A stretch of 17,200 nucleotides of DNA. It comes from Sphingomonadales bacterium (GTDB lineage Bacteria; Bacteroidota; Bacteroidia; UBA7662). The position numbers and the translations under genes are program-made. Every line of letters begins with the position of its first letter. Positions within the stretch are counted from its first letter, which is position 1. The stretch covers positions 1 to 17,200 of the forward strand of contig VHBD01000015.1 in the NCBI GenBank assembly GCA_016872125.1, written 5' to 3'. Under the pieces are notes generated by a model. That model saw only the letters and a program-made list of their open reading frames with translations, ran no database searches and was not told the DNA's origin. Below are positions 5,907-12,517 of the stretch, piece after piece.

Positions 5907-7373
5907 TCAAGGAATTTCTATCCCGTAAAAGCCTTTGGTGCCGTTGGGGTACAGGCCCTCGATGAGCAGACCGCCTTTTTTGCCGCGTACCAGTTCTCGC
6001 AAGGCTTTGGGGCTGTTGACCTCGGTTTTGTCCACCTTGGTGATAATGAAACCCTCTCGGATACCGCTTTCTTTCAATTTACCGCTACCAAGTTTGCTGA
6101 TTTTGATTCCTGATTCCAGTTTGAGGCTCTCGAGTTCTTTGCGAGATGCACGCTCCAGTTTGGCCCCTAGCCAGTCGCTATCTTCCTCTTTGGGAGCGGC
6201 TTTGACCAATTCCGCTTTACCGTCTGCATTGCGTAATTTGACTTCAAAGGTTTGTGATTTCCCTTTGCGGTTGATTTCCAAAGACACTTTTTCACCGGGC
6301 CTTTTGCGGCCTACGATTTCCATGAGTTCAGGAGTGGATTTGATGCTTTGCCCTTCCACTTTGGTGATCACGTCGCCTTTTTGGATACCCGCTTCTTCGG
6401 CAGCCGAATTCGGCATGAAATCGGCTACATACGCCCCACTAATGACCTCGAGATCCTCGCTTTCGACCAAGGCCGCATCCACATCCCTGATTTGGATACC
6501 CAAGAAACCACGCTGCACCGTTCCGTGAACCTTGAGGTCTTCCACCACTTTGGTCACCAAATTGGCAGGAATCGCAAAGGCATACCCTTGGTAAGCTCCG
6601 GTGCTCGATGCGATGGCCGTATTGATCCCGACCAATTCCCCTTGGACATTGACCAAAGCACCACCGCTGTTCCCGGGATTGACCGCTGCATCCGTTTGGA
6701 TGAATGCTTCCAGGCTGGTGCCTCCACCCAAAATGTTAATGTTACGGGCTTTGGCCGAAACGATCCCTGCGGTGACGGTGGAATTCAAATTAAACGGGTT
6801 GCCAACAGCCAAAACCCATTCCCCGATCTGGAGTTTATCGGAATTCCCGATTTTGACAAAGGGCAAATCGTTGGCTTCGATTTTGACGACAGCAAGGTCA
6901 GAACTTGGGTCCTGACCTACCACCTTGCCGTTGAAACTCCGTTTATCATTAAGGATGACTTCGATTTCATCTGCTTCTTTAATGACATGATTGTTGGTTA
7001 CAATGTACCCATCCGCGGAGAGAATTACTCCGGAACCGGAGCCCATTTGAGGACCTCTCGGCATCATGTCCGGACCGTTGAAAAAGTCCCGAAACATGTC
7101 CATACCCGGGGGAATTTCGCCTTTGAAAGATCCTTGAGCACTGCCTTTGGTTTTGATATGCACGACACAGGGAGTCACCATGGCTGCGGTGGTTACGAAA
7201 TTGGGATGTTCCACAATATGCTCAGGGAAGGCCGTCAAAGTGACAGGCGCAGAGCCCCAATTGGCAGGATGCAAGGCAGGTCTTTTTTGGAGGCCGTATA
7301 CGATCCAAGCCCCTAGCAAGCTTCCCAAAAATGCGATGAGCACCGTAGCTCCATGTTGGCGAAATTTTGACAT
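5907..7373 (-). CDS. HtrA/Deg-type periplasmic serine protease
   Basis: A 488-residue envelope quality-control protease. Residues 9-28 form an uncleaved-looking membrane anchor or signal. The trypsin-like domain follows (about 55-275), with catalytic H129 (TNNHV), D159 (SSDLAV) and S236 (GNSGG). The loop between residues 77 and 110 is rich in G, M and P (MDMFRDFFNGPDMMPRG), as in DegP-type LA loops. PDZ1 covers about 288-380, with GFLGIQI, AGIQKGDVI and GQSI. A second, weaker PDZ-like domain covers about 400-488. This is the usual Bacteroidota Deg layout. Role: degradation or refolding of damaged periplasmic proteins. It is transcribed divergently from dapF with a 136-base spacer; the minus strand there has only a one-mismatch -7 box (GATTTTTG). 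Its 3' end converges with the second peroxidase gene. Confidence 0.95.
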   Translation of the reverse strand: MSKFRQHGATVLIAFLGSLLGAWIVYGLQKRPALHPANWGSAPVTLTAFPEHIVEHPNFVTTAAMVTPCVVHIKTKGSAQGSFKGEIPPGMDMFRDFFNGPDMMPRGPQMGSGSGVILSADGYIVTNNHVIKEADEIEVILNDKRSFNGKVVGQDPSSDLAVVKIEANDLPFVKIGNSDKLQIGEWVLAVGNPFNLNSTVTAGIVSAKARNINILGGGTSLEAFIQTDAAVNPGNSGGALVNVQGELVGINTAIASSTGAYQGYAFAIPANLVTKVVEDLKVHGTVQRGFLGIQIRDVDAALVESEDLEVISGAYVADFMPNSAAEEAGIQKGDVITKVEGQSIKSTPELMEIVGRKRPGEKVSLEINRKGKSQTFEVKLRNADGKAELVKAAPKEEDSDWLGAKLERASRKELESLKLESGIKISKLGSGKLKESGIREGFIITKVDKTEVNSPKALRELVRGKKGGLLIEGLYPNGTKGFYGIEIP

Positions 7374-7471
7374 AGTATGTGTTTATGGGTTAACCGAAAT
7401 CCCCAATTAATGTTCAAAAATCGTGCCAAAAACTGGAATTCGCTAATTGAACGTTCCCTTGGCTCCGTTAG

Positions 7472-7479
7472 TATGTTTG
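7472..7479 (+). promoter_or_regulatory. Bacteroidota -7 promoter box for dapF
   Basis: TATGTTTG matches TAnnTTTG in full. A TTG at 7447-7449 lies 22 bases upstream, within the known 17-23 spacing. The start site would be near 7484, giving a 5' leader of about 25 bases. The box lies in the 136-base spacer (7374-7509) between htrA-like and dapF; I see no other structure in that spacer. Confidence 0.55.
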
Positions 7480-7509
7480 CCACAGTGGAAACATCACGGC
7501 TGAAACGAT

Positions 7510-8397
7510 ATGCAATTTGAATTCTATAAATACCAAGCTTGCGGCAATGATTTTGTGTTGGTGGATTTGCTCTCACCATCTTCGACTTGGGCGAGTCAGG
7601 CCGTTGATTCAAAGTTTTGGCATAACGAAACGGCCATGCGCTTATGCTGCGACCGAAGATTTGGAATAGGGGCGGATGGAATCTTGGTTTTATTGCCCCC
7701 ACAATCGTCTGTCACCGCTAATCCAGGCTTGGATTCCAAGGCGACCTTTCACCTTCATTACTTGAATGCAGATGGCAAAGAGGGCTCTTTATGTGGCAAC
7801 GGTTCACGGTGTGCCGCTGCTCATGCCTTTCGCAAAGGGTATTTTGAGGGCAATAGCGGAGCCTTTACCGCCAGCGATGGTCTGCATAAGGTGAATCAGA
7901 CTGAGGAAGGTTTGATTGTCTTGGGCATGCAAGCACCGCAGGATATGAAGGTCTTGGAATTAGGGACCTTTATCAACACGGGTTCACCGCATTTGGTGTT
8001 GCCGGTTCGGGATTTGGTGAATTATCCTGTGGAACGTGAGGGTAGAGCCCTTCGGGAGCATTCCCTTTTCTTACCCGGGGGCACTAATGTCAATTTCATG
8101 GAAGTGATTGACCTCAATCATCTGAAAATTAGGACTTTCGAGCGTGGGGTTGAAGCAGAAACACTGAGTTGTGGAACGGGTGCAGTAGCCTGCGCAATAT
8201 TGCATGTGCAACAAAATACTACAGAGTTCAAGGGCTCCTTTGCAGAAATAAATTTACAATTCCGTGGAGGCCAGATGACCGTAAGTGCCCATGTTGATAC
8301 GACCGGTTCTATGCAGCAAATTCAACTCATAGGCCCTGCATATTGTTCCTTCAAAGGCCTTTGGATTGGTTACACAGGCAAAACCTACCTTTGGTGA
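7510..8397 (+). CDS. dapF: Diaminopimelate epimerase
   Basis: A 295-residue enzyme that converts LL- to meso-diaminopimelate, giving both the peptidoglycan cross-link residue and the lysine precursor. Both catalytic cysteines are present in family motifs: C95 in GSLCGNGSRC and C221 in LSCGTGAVACA. The start FYKYQACGNDFVLVD and the substrate-binding NTGSPHLVL and ERGVEAETLSCGTG segments also match. It ends with a short tail (GLWIGYTGKTYLW) just beyond the usual final LIGPA strand. Cytoplasmic. The next gene, glmM, lies 66 bases downstream on the same strand, so this is a small peptidoglycan-precursor cluster. This implies meso-DAP type peptidoglycan. The start at ATG 7510 follows a good -7 box. 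Confidence 0.96.
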   Translation: MQFEFYKYQACGNDFVLVDLLSPSSTWASQAVDSKFWHNETAMRLCCDRRFGIGADGILVLLPPQSSVTANPGLDSKATFHLHYLNADGKEGSLCGNGSRCAAAHAFRKGYFEGNSGAFTASDGLHKVNQTEEGLIVLGMQAPQDMKVLELGTFINTGSPHLVLPVRDLVNYPVEREGRALREHSLFLPGGTNVNFMEVIDLNHLKIRTFERGVEAETLSCGTGAVACAILHVQQNTTEFKGSFAEINLQFRGGQMTVSAHVDTTGSMQQIQLIGPAYCSFKGLWIGYTGKTYLW

Positions 8398-8463
8398 TTG
8401 AAACTTATTCAATAATCCTAATTCACGAGACCGACACCCAAGACATTTGATTAAGCACAAAAT

Positions 8464-9840
8464 ATGACTTTAATAGCATCTGTTTCTGGAATTCGCGGAA
8501 CCATAGGCGGTCAACCTGGCAGCAATTTGACCCCTCACGATATCGTATCCTTCGTCAATGCCTATGCAGCCTTGTTGCTGGAACAAGATCATGGTCGCAC
8601 CGTGGTAGTTGGTCGAGACGCCCGCATTTCGGGTGATATGGTGAGTCGCTTGGTATGCGGTACCTTGATGGCTTGCGGTTTGGATGTGATTGATTTAGGA
8701 TTGACCACTACACCAACCCTCGAGATGCAGGTGCCTCGAGTGGGTGCTGCGGGAGGCATCGTTTTGACAGCCTCCCATAACCCAGGGGAATGGAATGCCT
8801 TGAAATTATTGGATCATCAAGGTTGCTTCATTGATTCCGAACAGGGTGCTGCTCTTCTCCAAATGGTCTATAAAGGTGAACCCTTACCCTTCGCCACCGT
8901 GCACGATTTGGGGCAATACCATCAAGATGATTCCGCTTTGGAGGCTCACATTCAAGACATTTTGGCATTACCCTTGGTGAATCGACAAGCCATTGCCGCC
9001 GCCGGATTGCATGTGGTGGTGGATGGGATCAATTCGTCGGGGGCTGTGGCGGTTCCCGCCCTTTTGACCCAATTAGGGGTACATCGAATTGAAGTATTGA
9101 ATGACGAGCCCAACGGTCGTTTTGCACATAACCCTGAGCCACTGCGTGAGCATTTGGATGAAATTTGCACGGAGGTGCTGTCCCGTCAAGCTCATATGGG
9201 CATTGTGGTGGATCCCGACGTGGATCGGCTCGCCTTCGTTATGGAGAACGGCGAATTGTTTGGGGAAGAATATACCCTTGTTGCGGTGGCGGACTATGTC
9301 ATGGGACAAAAACCTGGGCCTGCTGTTTCGAATTTAAGTTCATCCAGGGCCCTTCGAGACGTATGTGCTCGGTACGAACAGCCTTACCATGCCTCACCTG
9401 TTGGCGAAGTGCATGTGGTTAAGGCGATGCGCGCATCAGGAGCCGTGATTGGCGGGGAAGGGAATGGAGGCATTATTCTACCGGATCTGCATTACGGGAG
9501 GGACGCTTTGGTGGGGATCGCCTTGTTTCTCTCGCATTATGTGGAACAAGGTCAGACCATGAGCCAATTGAGATCCACTTACCCGACCTATGCCATGGCC
9601 AAAGAAAAGGTAACCTTCGATCCTCAAGCAAACCCTGAATTGCTCTTGCAACGTTTGGCCGATGCCTTTCCGAATGCGGTAAAGAACTGGTCCGACGGAC
9701 TCAAACTTGATTTGGAAGAGGGCTGGGTGCATGTGCGTAAATCCAATACAGAACCCATTTTGCGCATTTACTCCGAGTCTAGTTACGCACATGCTGCCAC
9801 TGAACTTGCCTCCAAAGCTCGTCAAATCCTAGGTTCATGA
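8464..9840 (+). CDS. glmM: Phosphoglucosamine mutase (Bacteroidota type)
   Basis: A 458-residue phosphohexomutase. It begins MTLIASVSGIRGTIGG, the hallmark of Bacteroidota GlmM, and carries the phosphoserine loop TASHNP (S104), the metal loop DPDVDR (D250, D252, D254), the sugar loop GEGNGG (331-336) and the phosphate loop RKSNTEP (425-431). It makes glucosamine-1-phosphate from glucosamine-6-phosphate, the step before UDP-GlcNAc. The GEGNGG loop and the RKSNTEP variant separate it from the other mutase here (GEESGG, RASGTEP). Its last codon overlaps the cysteine desulfurase start (ATGA), implying translational coupling. A one-mismatch -7 box (GACATTTG, 8442-8449) precedes the ATG, so it may have its own promoter as well as readthrough from dapF. 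Confidence 0.93.
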   Translation: MTLIASVSGIRGTIGGQPGSNLTPHDIVSFVNAYAALLLEQDHGRTVVVGRDARISGDMVSRLVCGTLMACGLDVIDLGLTTTPTLEMQVPRVGAAGGIVLTASHNPGEWNALKLLDHQGCFIDSEQGAALLQMVYKGEPLPFATVHDLGQYHQDDSALEAHIQDILALPLVNRQAIAAAGLHVVVDGINSSGAVAVPALLTQLGVHRIEVLNDEPNGRFAHNPEPLREHLDEICTEVLSRQAHMGIVVDPDVDRLAFVMENGELFGEEYTLVAVADYVMGQKPGPAVSNLSSSRALRDVCARYEQPYHASPVGEVHVVKAMRASGAVIGGEGNGGIILPDLHYGRDALVGIALFLSHYVEQGQTMSQLRSTYPTYAMAKEKVTFDPQANPELLLQRLADAFPNAVKNWSDGLKLDLEEGWVHVRKSNTEPILRIYSESSYAHAATELASKARQILGS

Positions 9841-10997
9841 CCAACGATCTTCCCCGCATCTATTTGGATAATTCGGCGACCACCCCGATACATCCGGAAG
9901 TAGCTTCGGCCATGTCCGAGCTCCTGATTCGATGTTACGGAAATGCTTCCTCCATACATTTTCTGGGTCGAGAATCACGCATCATCATCGAAAAGGCCCG
10001 CAAAAGCATGGCCCAGGCGCTTGGCTGCTCACCATCGGAGATTTTCTTTACCTCCGGCGGAACCGAATCGGATAACATGGCTTGCCGTTGTGCTGTCGAA
10101 AATTTAGGCATTCGTCGCATCATTTCTTCTTCGCTGGAGCATCATGCCATTACCCATGTCCTTGAACAGCTTCGTAAAGTCCATGGCACCGAAATCTGTT
10201 GGTTGCCCAACGATGCCCAGGGCATCTTGGATTTGAACCAACTCCAGCTATGGCTGCAGGAATCAAGGGATTTGAATATTCCAACCCTCGTCACCCTGAT
10301 GCACGGTAACAATGAAATTGGTAATATGTTAGAGATCGAAAAGGTCGCTACCCTGTGCAAAGCCCATAACGTACTTTTTCATTCCGATATGGTCCAAACG
10401 GTTGGTCATTACCCGTTAAATTTTACGGATATGGGTTTAGATATGGCCAGCGGATCTGCTCATAAATTTTACGGCCCCAAAGGGGTAGGATTTATTTATA
10501 TCCGCGGTGGCTTATCGTTAGGTGCTATGCTGACAGGCGGATCCCAAGAAAGAAATATGCGTGGTGGTACCGAAAATTTACCGGGAATAGCGGGGATGAG
10601 TTTGGCCTTAGAATTGTCGGTATCGAGCATGGAACAGCGCCGTGAACGCATTGCTCGATTGAAGAATAGGCTCAAGGAGGGAATCCTGGAGGCCATCCCA
10701 GGGGTAACCTTCAACGGTAATATCAACGGACCATCCATGTACCAGGTGTTAAACGTGTCGTTTCCGCCCCATCCCAAAGGAGAAATGTTGCTCTTTCATT
10801 TAGATATCGAAGGAATTTGTGCATCAGGTGGAAGCGCATGCAGCTCAGGGGCGGAATCGAGATCCCATGTGCTTAATGGAATTGGAATGCCTAACGATCG
10901 TACGGCGGTGCGATTTTCGTTGGGTTCCCAAAACACCGAAGAAGAAATCGATCGTACCCTCCACGTTTTGTGTAAAATTCTACTGAATGCTTCGTAG
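9837..10997 (+). CDS. Cysteine desulfurase (NifS/IscS-like, PLP-dependent)
   Basis: A 386-residue class V aminotransferase-fold enzyme. It begins with the family signature YLDNSATTP and has the cofactor-stacking region SSSLEHHA (H102/H103), MHGNNEIG, the PLP-binding lysine K210 in GSAHKFYGPKG, and the catalytic cysteine C335 in GGSACSSGAE. The extended cysteine loop marks type I (IscS/NifS) enzymes rather than SufS. It releases sulfur from L-cysteine for Fe-S clusters or tRNA thiolation. No IscU, SufE or Fe-S scaffold gene lies beside it. It starts inside the glmM stop (ATGA), and its last 18 bases overlap the 3' end of the convergent acyl-CoA reductase gene. Which sulfur pathway it feeds cannot be told from the window; a ferredoxin gene is nearby but on a separate transcription unit. 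Confidence 0.93.
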   Translation: MTNDLPRIYLDNSATTPIHPEVASAMSELLIRCYGNASSIHFLGRESRIIIEKARKSMAQALGCSPSEIFFTSGGTESDNMACRCAVENLGIRRIISSSLEHHAITHVLEQLRKVHGTEICWLPNDAQGILDLNQLQLWLQESRDLNIPTLVTLMHGNNEIGNMLEIEKVATLCKAHNVLFHSDMVQTVGHYPLNFTDMGLDMASGSAHKFYGPKGVGFIYIRGGLSLGAMLTGGSQERNMRGGTENLPGIAGMSLALELSVSSMEQRRERIARLKNRLKEGILEAIPGVTFNGNINGPSMYQVLNVSFPPHPKGEMLLFHLDIEGICASGGSACSSGAESRSHVLNGIGMPNDRTAVRFSLGSQNTEEEIDRTLHVLCKILLNAS

Positions 10998-12080
10998 AAA
11001 AGACAGCGTATCCACAGCATCAGCATACCGGTCTATTTCAGGGAATTGGCATTGACCAAATTCGACTGCATGGGTACACCAGGTATTCCATTGCTCCTCC
11101 TCAAATTGATTCGTGAAGGAGGGTCGTTGTCCCCATCGAGCAACGAGTTGATTGCCTGACCAGCATTGCGTTACGGGTATCGCCCCCAAGACTTGGCGGG
11201 CCAAATCTTGTTCCGACTGATAATATTCAAAGTGCAACACGGCAAGGGGAGACGAGATGGTTGGGCTTTCCACTAAGATCACCGAGCTATTGTGGGTGAA
11301 TGGCTTTCGATTCAGCATATGCAAGGCTAGCTGATAGTCTAAATTATTTCGATAACGATGGTTGTTGCCCTCCCAAGGGTAATGTTGCAGCCCATCCAAA
11401 ATATGTTGCGGTGACATGTCCTCCGGGACCAATAGTTTGGATACGTTTCGGCAACCTTTGCCGTAATAGAGAAAAATATCCTGGCTCAGACCGATCCAAT
11501 CTTCTGTTTTTTCCTTGCCATCAAGGATGGCAATGGAATTTCGATGGGACCTGAACAGGTGTGGAATTTGCCCAAAATACTGCTCAAAATAAGGTAGGGT
11601 AGAAGCTGAACCCGTGGCGATTATGGCATCCACGCGATTGAGTTTATCCACGATAGCGAAGCGATTGCTCCATTCAGGTTGTAAGGCCAGCAAACCGTGT
11701 ATGGCCCAGGATACAAGTCCTGCATCATCCGAGGATGGTTTGACAAGGGCCGTATGTCCCGCGATCAACGTGCAGAGGACATCATGCAAACCCGCCAAAG
11801 GGATATTGCCTGGAAGGATGAGACCTACACTGCGAGGCGGCCTTTGGAGAAAAGGGGTATCCTCGTCATGGGCAAGCCACCGTTCCAAGGAACGGGGCTC
11901 CAAAGCCATGGACCATGCCTTCAAGGCTTGCTTCAGCATTTCGGGCTCGAACCAGGGGTTTTGGACGGCCACAGACGAGGACCATTCCGACCAATCATCG
12001 CCATCAAGGGTTGAACCCATCCATTGACCCCAACGATGCAACAGCTGGACGAGGCTCGCGGCGCTGGGGTTTGACGACAT
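10980..12080 (-). CDS. LuxC-type acyl-CoA/acyl-protein reductase
   Basis: A 366-residue protein of the LuxC acyl-CoA reductase family, which belongs to the aldehyde dehydrogenase superfamily. Landmarks are GLILPGNIPL (86-95), AGHTALVKPSSDD (nucleotide-binding region), IIATGSAS (153-160) and the active-site segment YYGKGCRNVSKLLVP with C210, followed by NNLDYQ and the late SSVILVES strand. In luminous bacteria LuxC reduces acyl groups to aldehyde with NADPH; Bacteroidota homologues have no lux operon and their substrate is not known. The protein is slightly shorter than classic LuxC. It is divergent from a two-cluster ferredoxin gene, a pairing I recall as recurrent in Bacteroidota, which hints at a shared redox role (inference). 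The 3' end overlaps the cysteine desulfurase gene by 18 bases. Confidence 0.88.
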   Translation of the reverse strand: MSSNPSAASLVQLLHRWGQWMGSTLDGDDWSEWSSSVAVQNPWFEPEMLKQALKAWSMALEPRSLERWLAHDEDTPFLQRPPRSVGLILPGNIPLAGLHDVLCTLIAGHTALVKPSSDDAGLVSWAIHGLLALQPEWSNRFAIVDKLNRVDAIIATGSASTLPYFEQYFGQIPHLFRSHRNSIAILDGKEKTEDWIGLSQDIFLYYGKGCRNVSKLLVPEDMSPQHILDGLQHYPWEGNNHRYRNNLDYQLALHMLNRKPFTHNSSVILVESPTISSPLAVLHFEYYQSEQDLARQVLGAIPVTQCWSGNQLVARWGQRPSFTNQFEEEQWNTWCTHAVEFGQCQFPEIDRYADAVDTLSFLRSIQ

Positions 12081-12095
12081 AGGAGGGTCTTTGTT

Positions 12096-12105
12096 GTAAA
12101 TTTAC
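12096..12105. promoter_or_regulatory. Perfect 10-bp palindrome between divergent genes
   Basis: GTAAATTTAC reads the same on both strands and sits in the 43-base gap between the acyl-CoA reductase (start 12080) and ferredoxin (start 12124) genes. On both strands it contains TAAATTTA, one mismatch from TAnnTTTG. It lies about 18-24 bases before each start codon, where a -7 box would be expected. It could be a shared two-way promoter core or a dimer-binding operator. Confidence 0.35.
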
Positions 12106-12123
12106 CCCGTAAAATAGGATTGA

Positions 12124-12474
12124 ATGGCCATCATGATTACCGACCAATGCATCAATTGCGGTGCTTGCGAACCGGAATGTCCCAACAACGCCATATACGA
12201 GGGCGGTATCTCGTGGAAATATGCCGAGGGCACCCAACTTCGTGACCTGGTCCAGCGAGCAGACGGGTCCTTGGTGCATGCCCAAGATCCCATGATCCCG
12301 GTGAGCGATGATGTCTATTTTATCGTACCCGACAAATGCACCGAATGCAAGGGCTTTCATGAAGAGCCCCAATGTGCAGCGGTATGCCCTGTCGATTGCT
12401 GTGTACCTGATCCCGATCACGTGGAATCCAAGGCCACTTTGCTTGAACGAAAGGAATACCTCCACGGATCATAA
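12124..12474 (+). CDS. 2[4Fe-4S] dicluster ferredoxin
   Basis: A 116-residue ferredoxin. Cluster I motif: C9-x2-C12-x2-C15-x3-C19-P (CINCGACEPECP). Cluster II motif: C72-x2-C75-x8-C84-x3-C88-P (CTECKGFHEEPQCAAVCP). The eight-residue gap within the second motif is the Allochromatium vinosum (Alvin) type, seen in very low-potential ferredoxins. Unusually, about 52 residues separate the two motifs, instead of the short linker of clostridial ferredoxins, and two extra cysteines follow (C92, C93). It begins MAIMITDQCINCGACEPECP, close to other Bacteroidota ferredoxins. A cytoplasmic electron carrier; partners are not shown, but the divergent acyl-CoA reductase and the nearby cysteine desulfurase are candidates by position only. 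The next gene starts 43 bases downstream without a visible promoter. Confidence 0.93.
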   Translation: MAIMITDQCINCGACEPECPNNAIYEGGISWKYAEGTQLRDLVQRADGSLVHAQDPMIPVSDDVYFIVPDKCTECKGFHEEPQCAAVCPVDCCVPDPDHVESKATLLERKEYLHGS

Positions 12475-12517
12475 CACTGATTTTCATAAGTCCCTACTCT
12501 GAAATCATCGCATCCCC

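Noticed and set aside
6348..7316. 322-residue plus-strand frame opposite the HtrA gene
   Set aside because: It is fully antisense to a protease with an intact catalytic triad and two PDZ domains, has no recognisable motif and overlaps the other long frame there; it mirrors codon bias.
10980..12080. A lux bioluminescence operon because of the LuxC homologue
   Set aside because: No luciferase (LuxAB), LuxD or LuxE gene lies nearby; LuxC-family proteins are common in non-luminous Bacteroidota.
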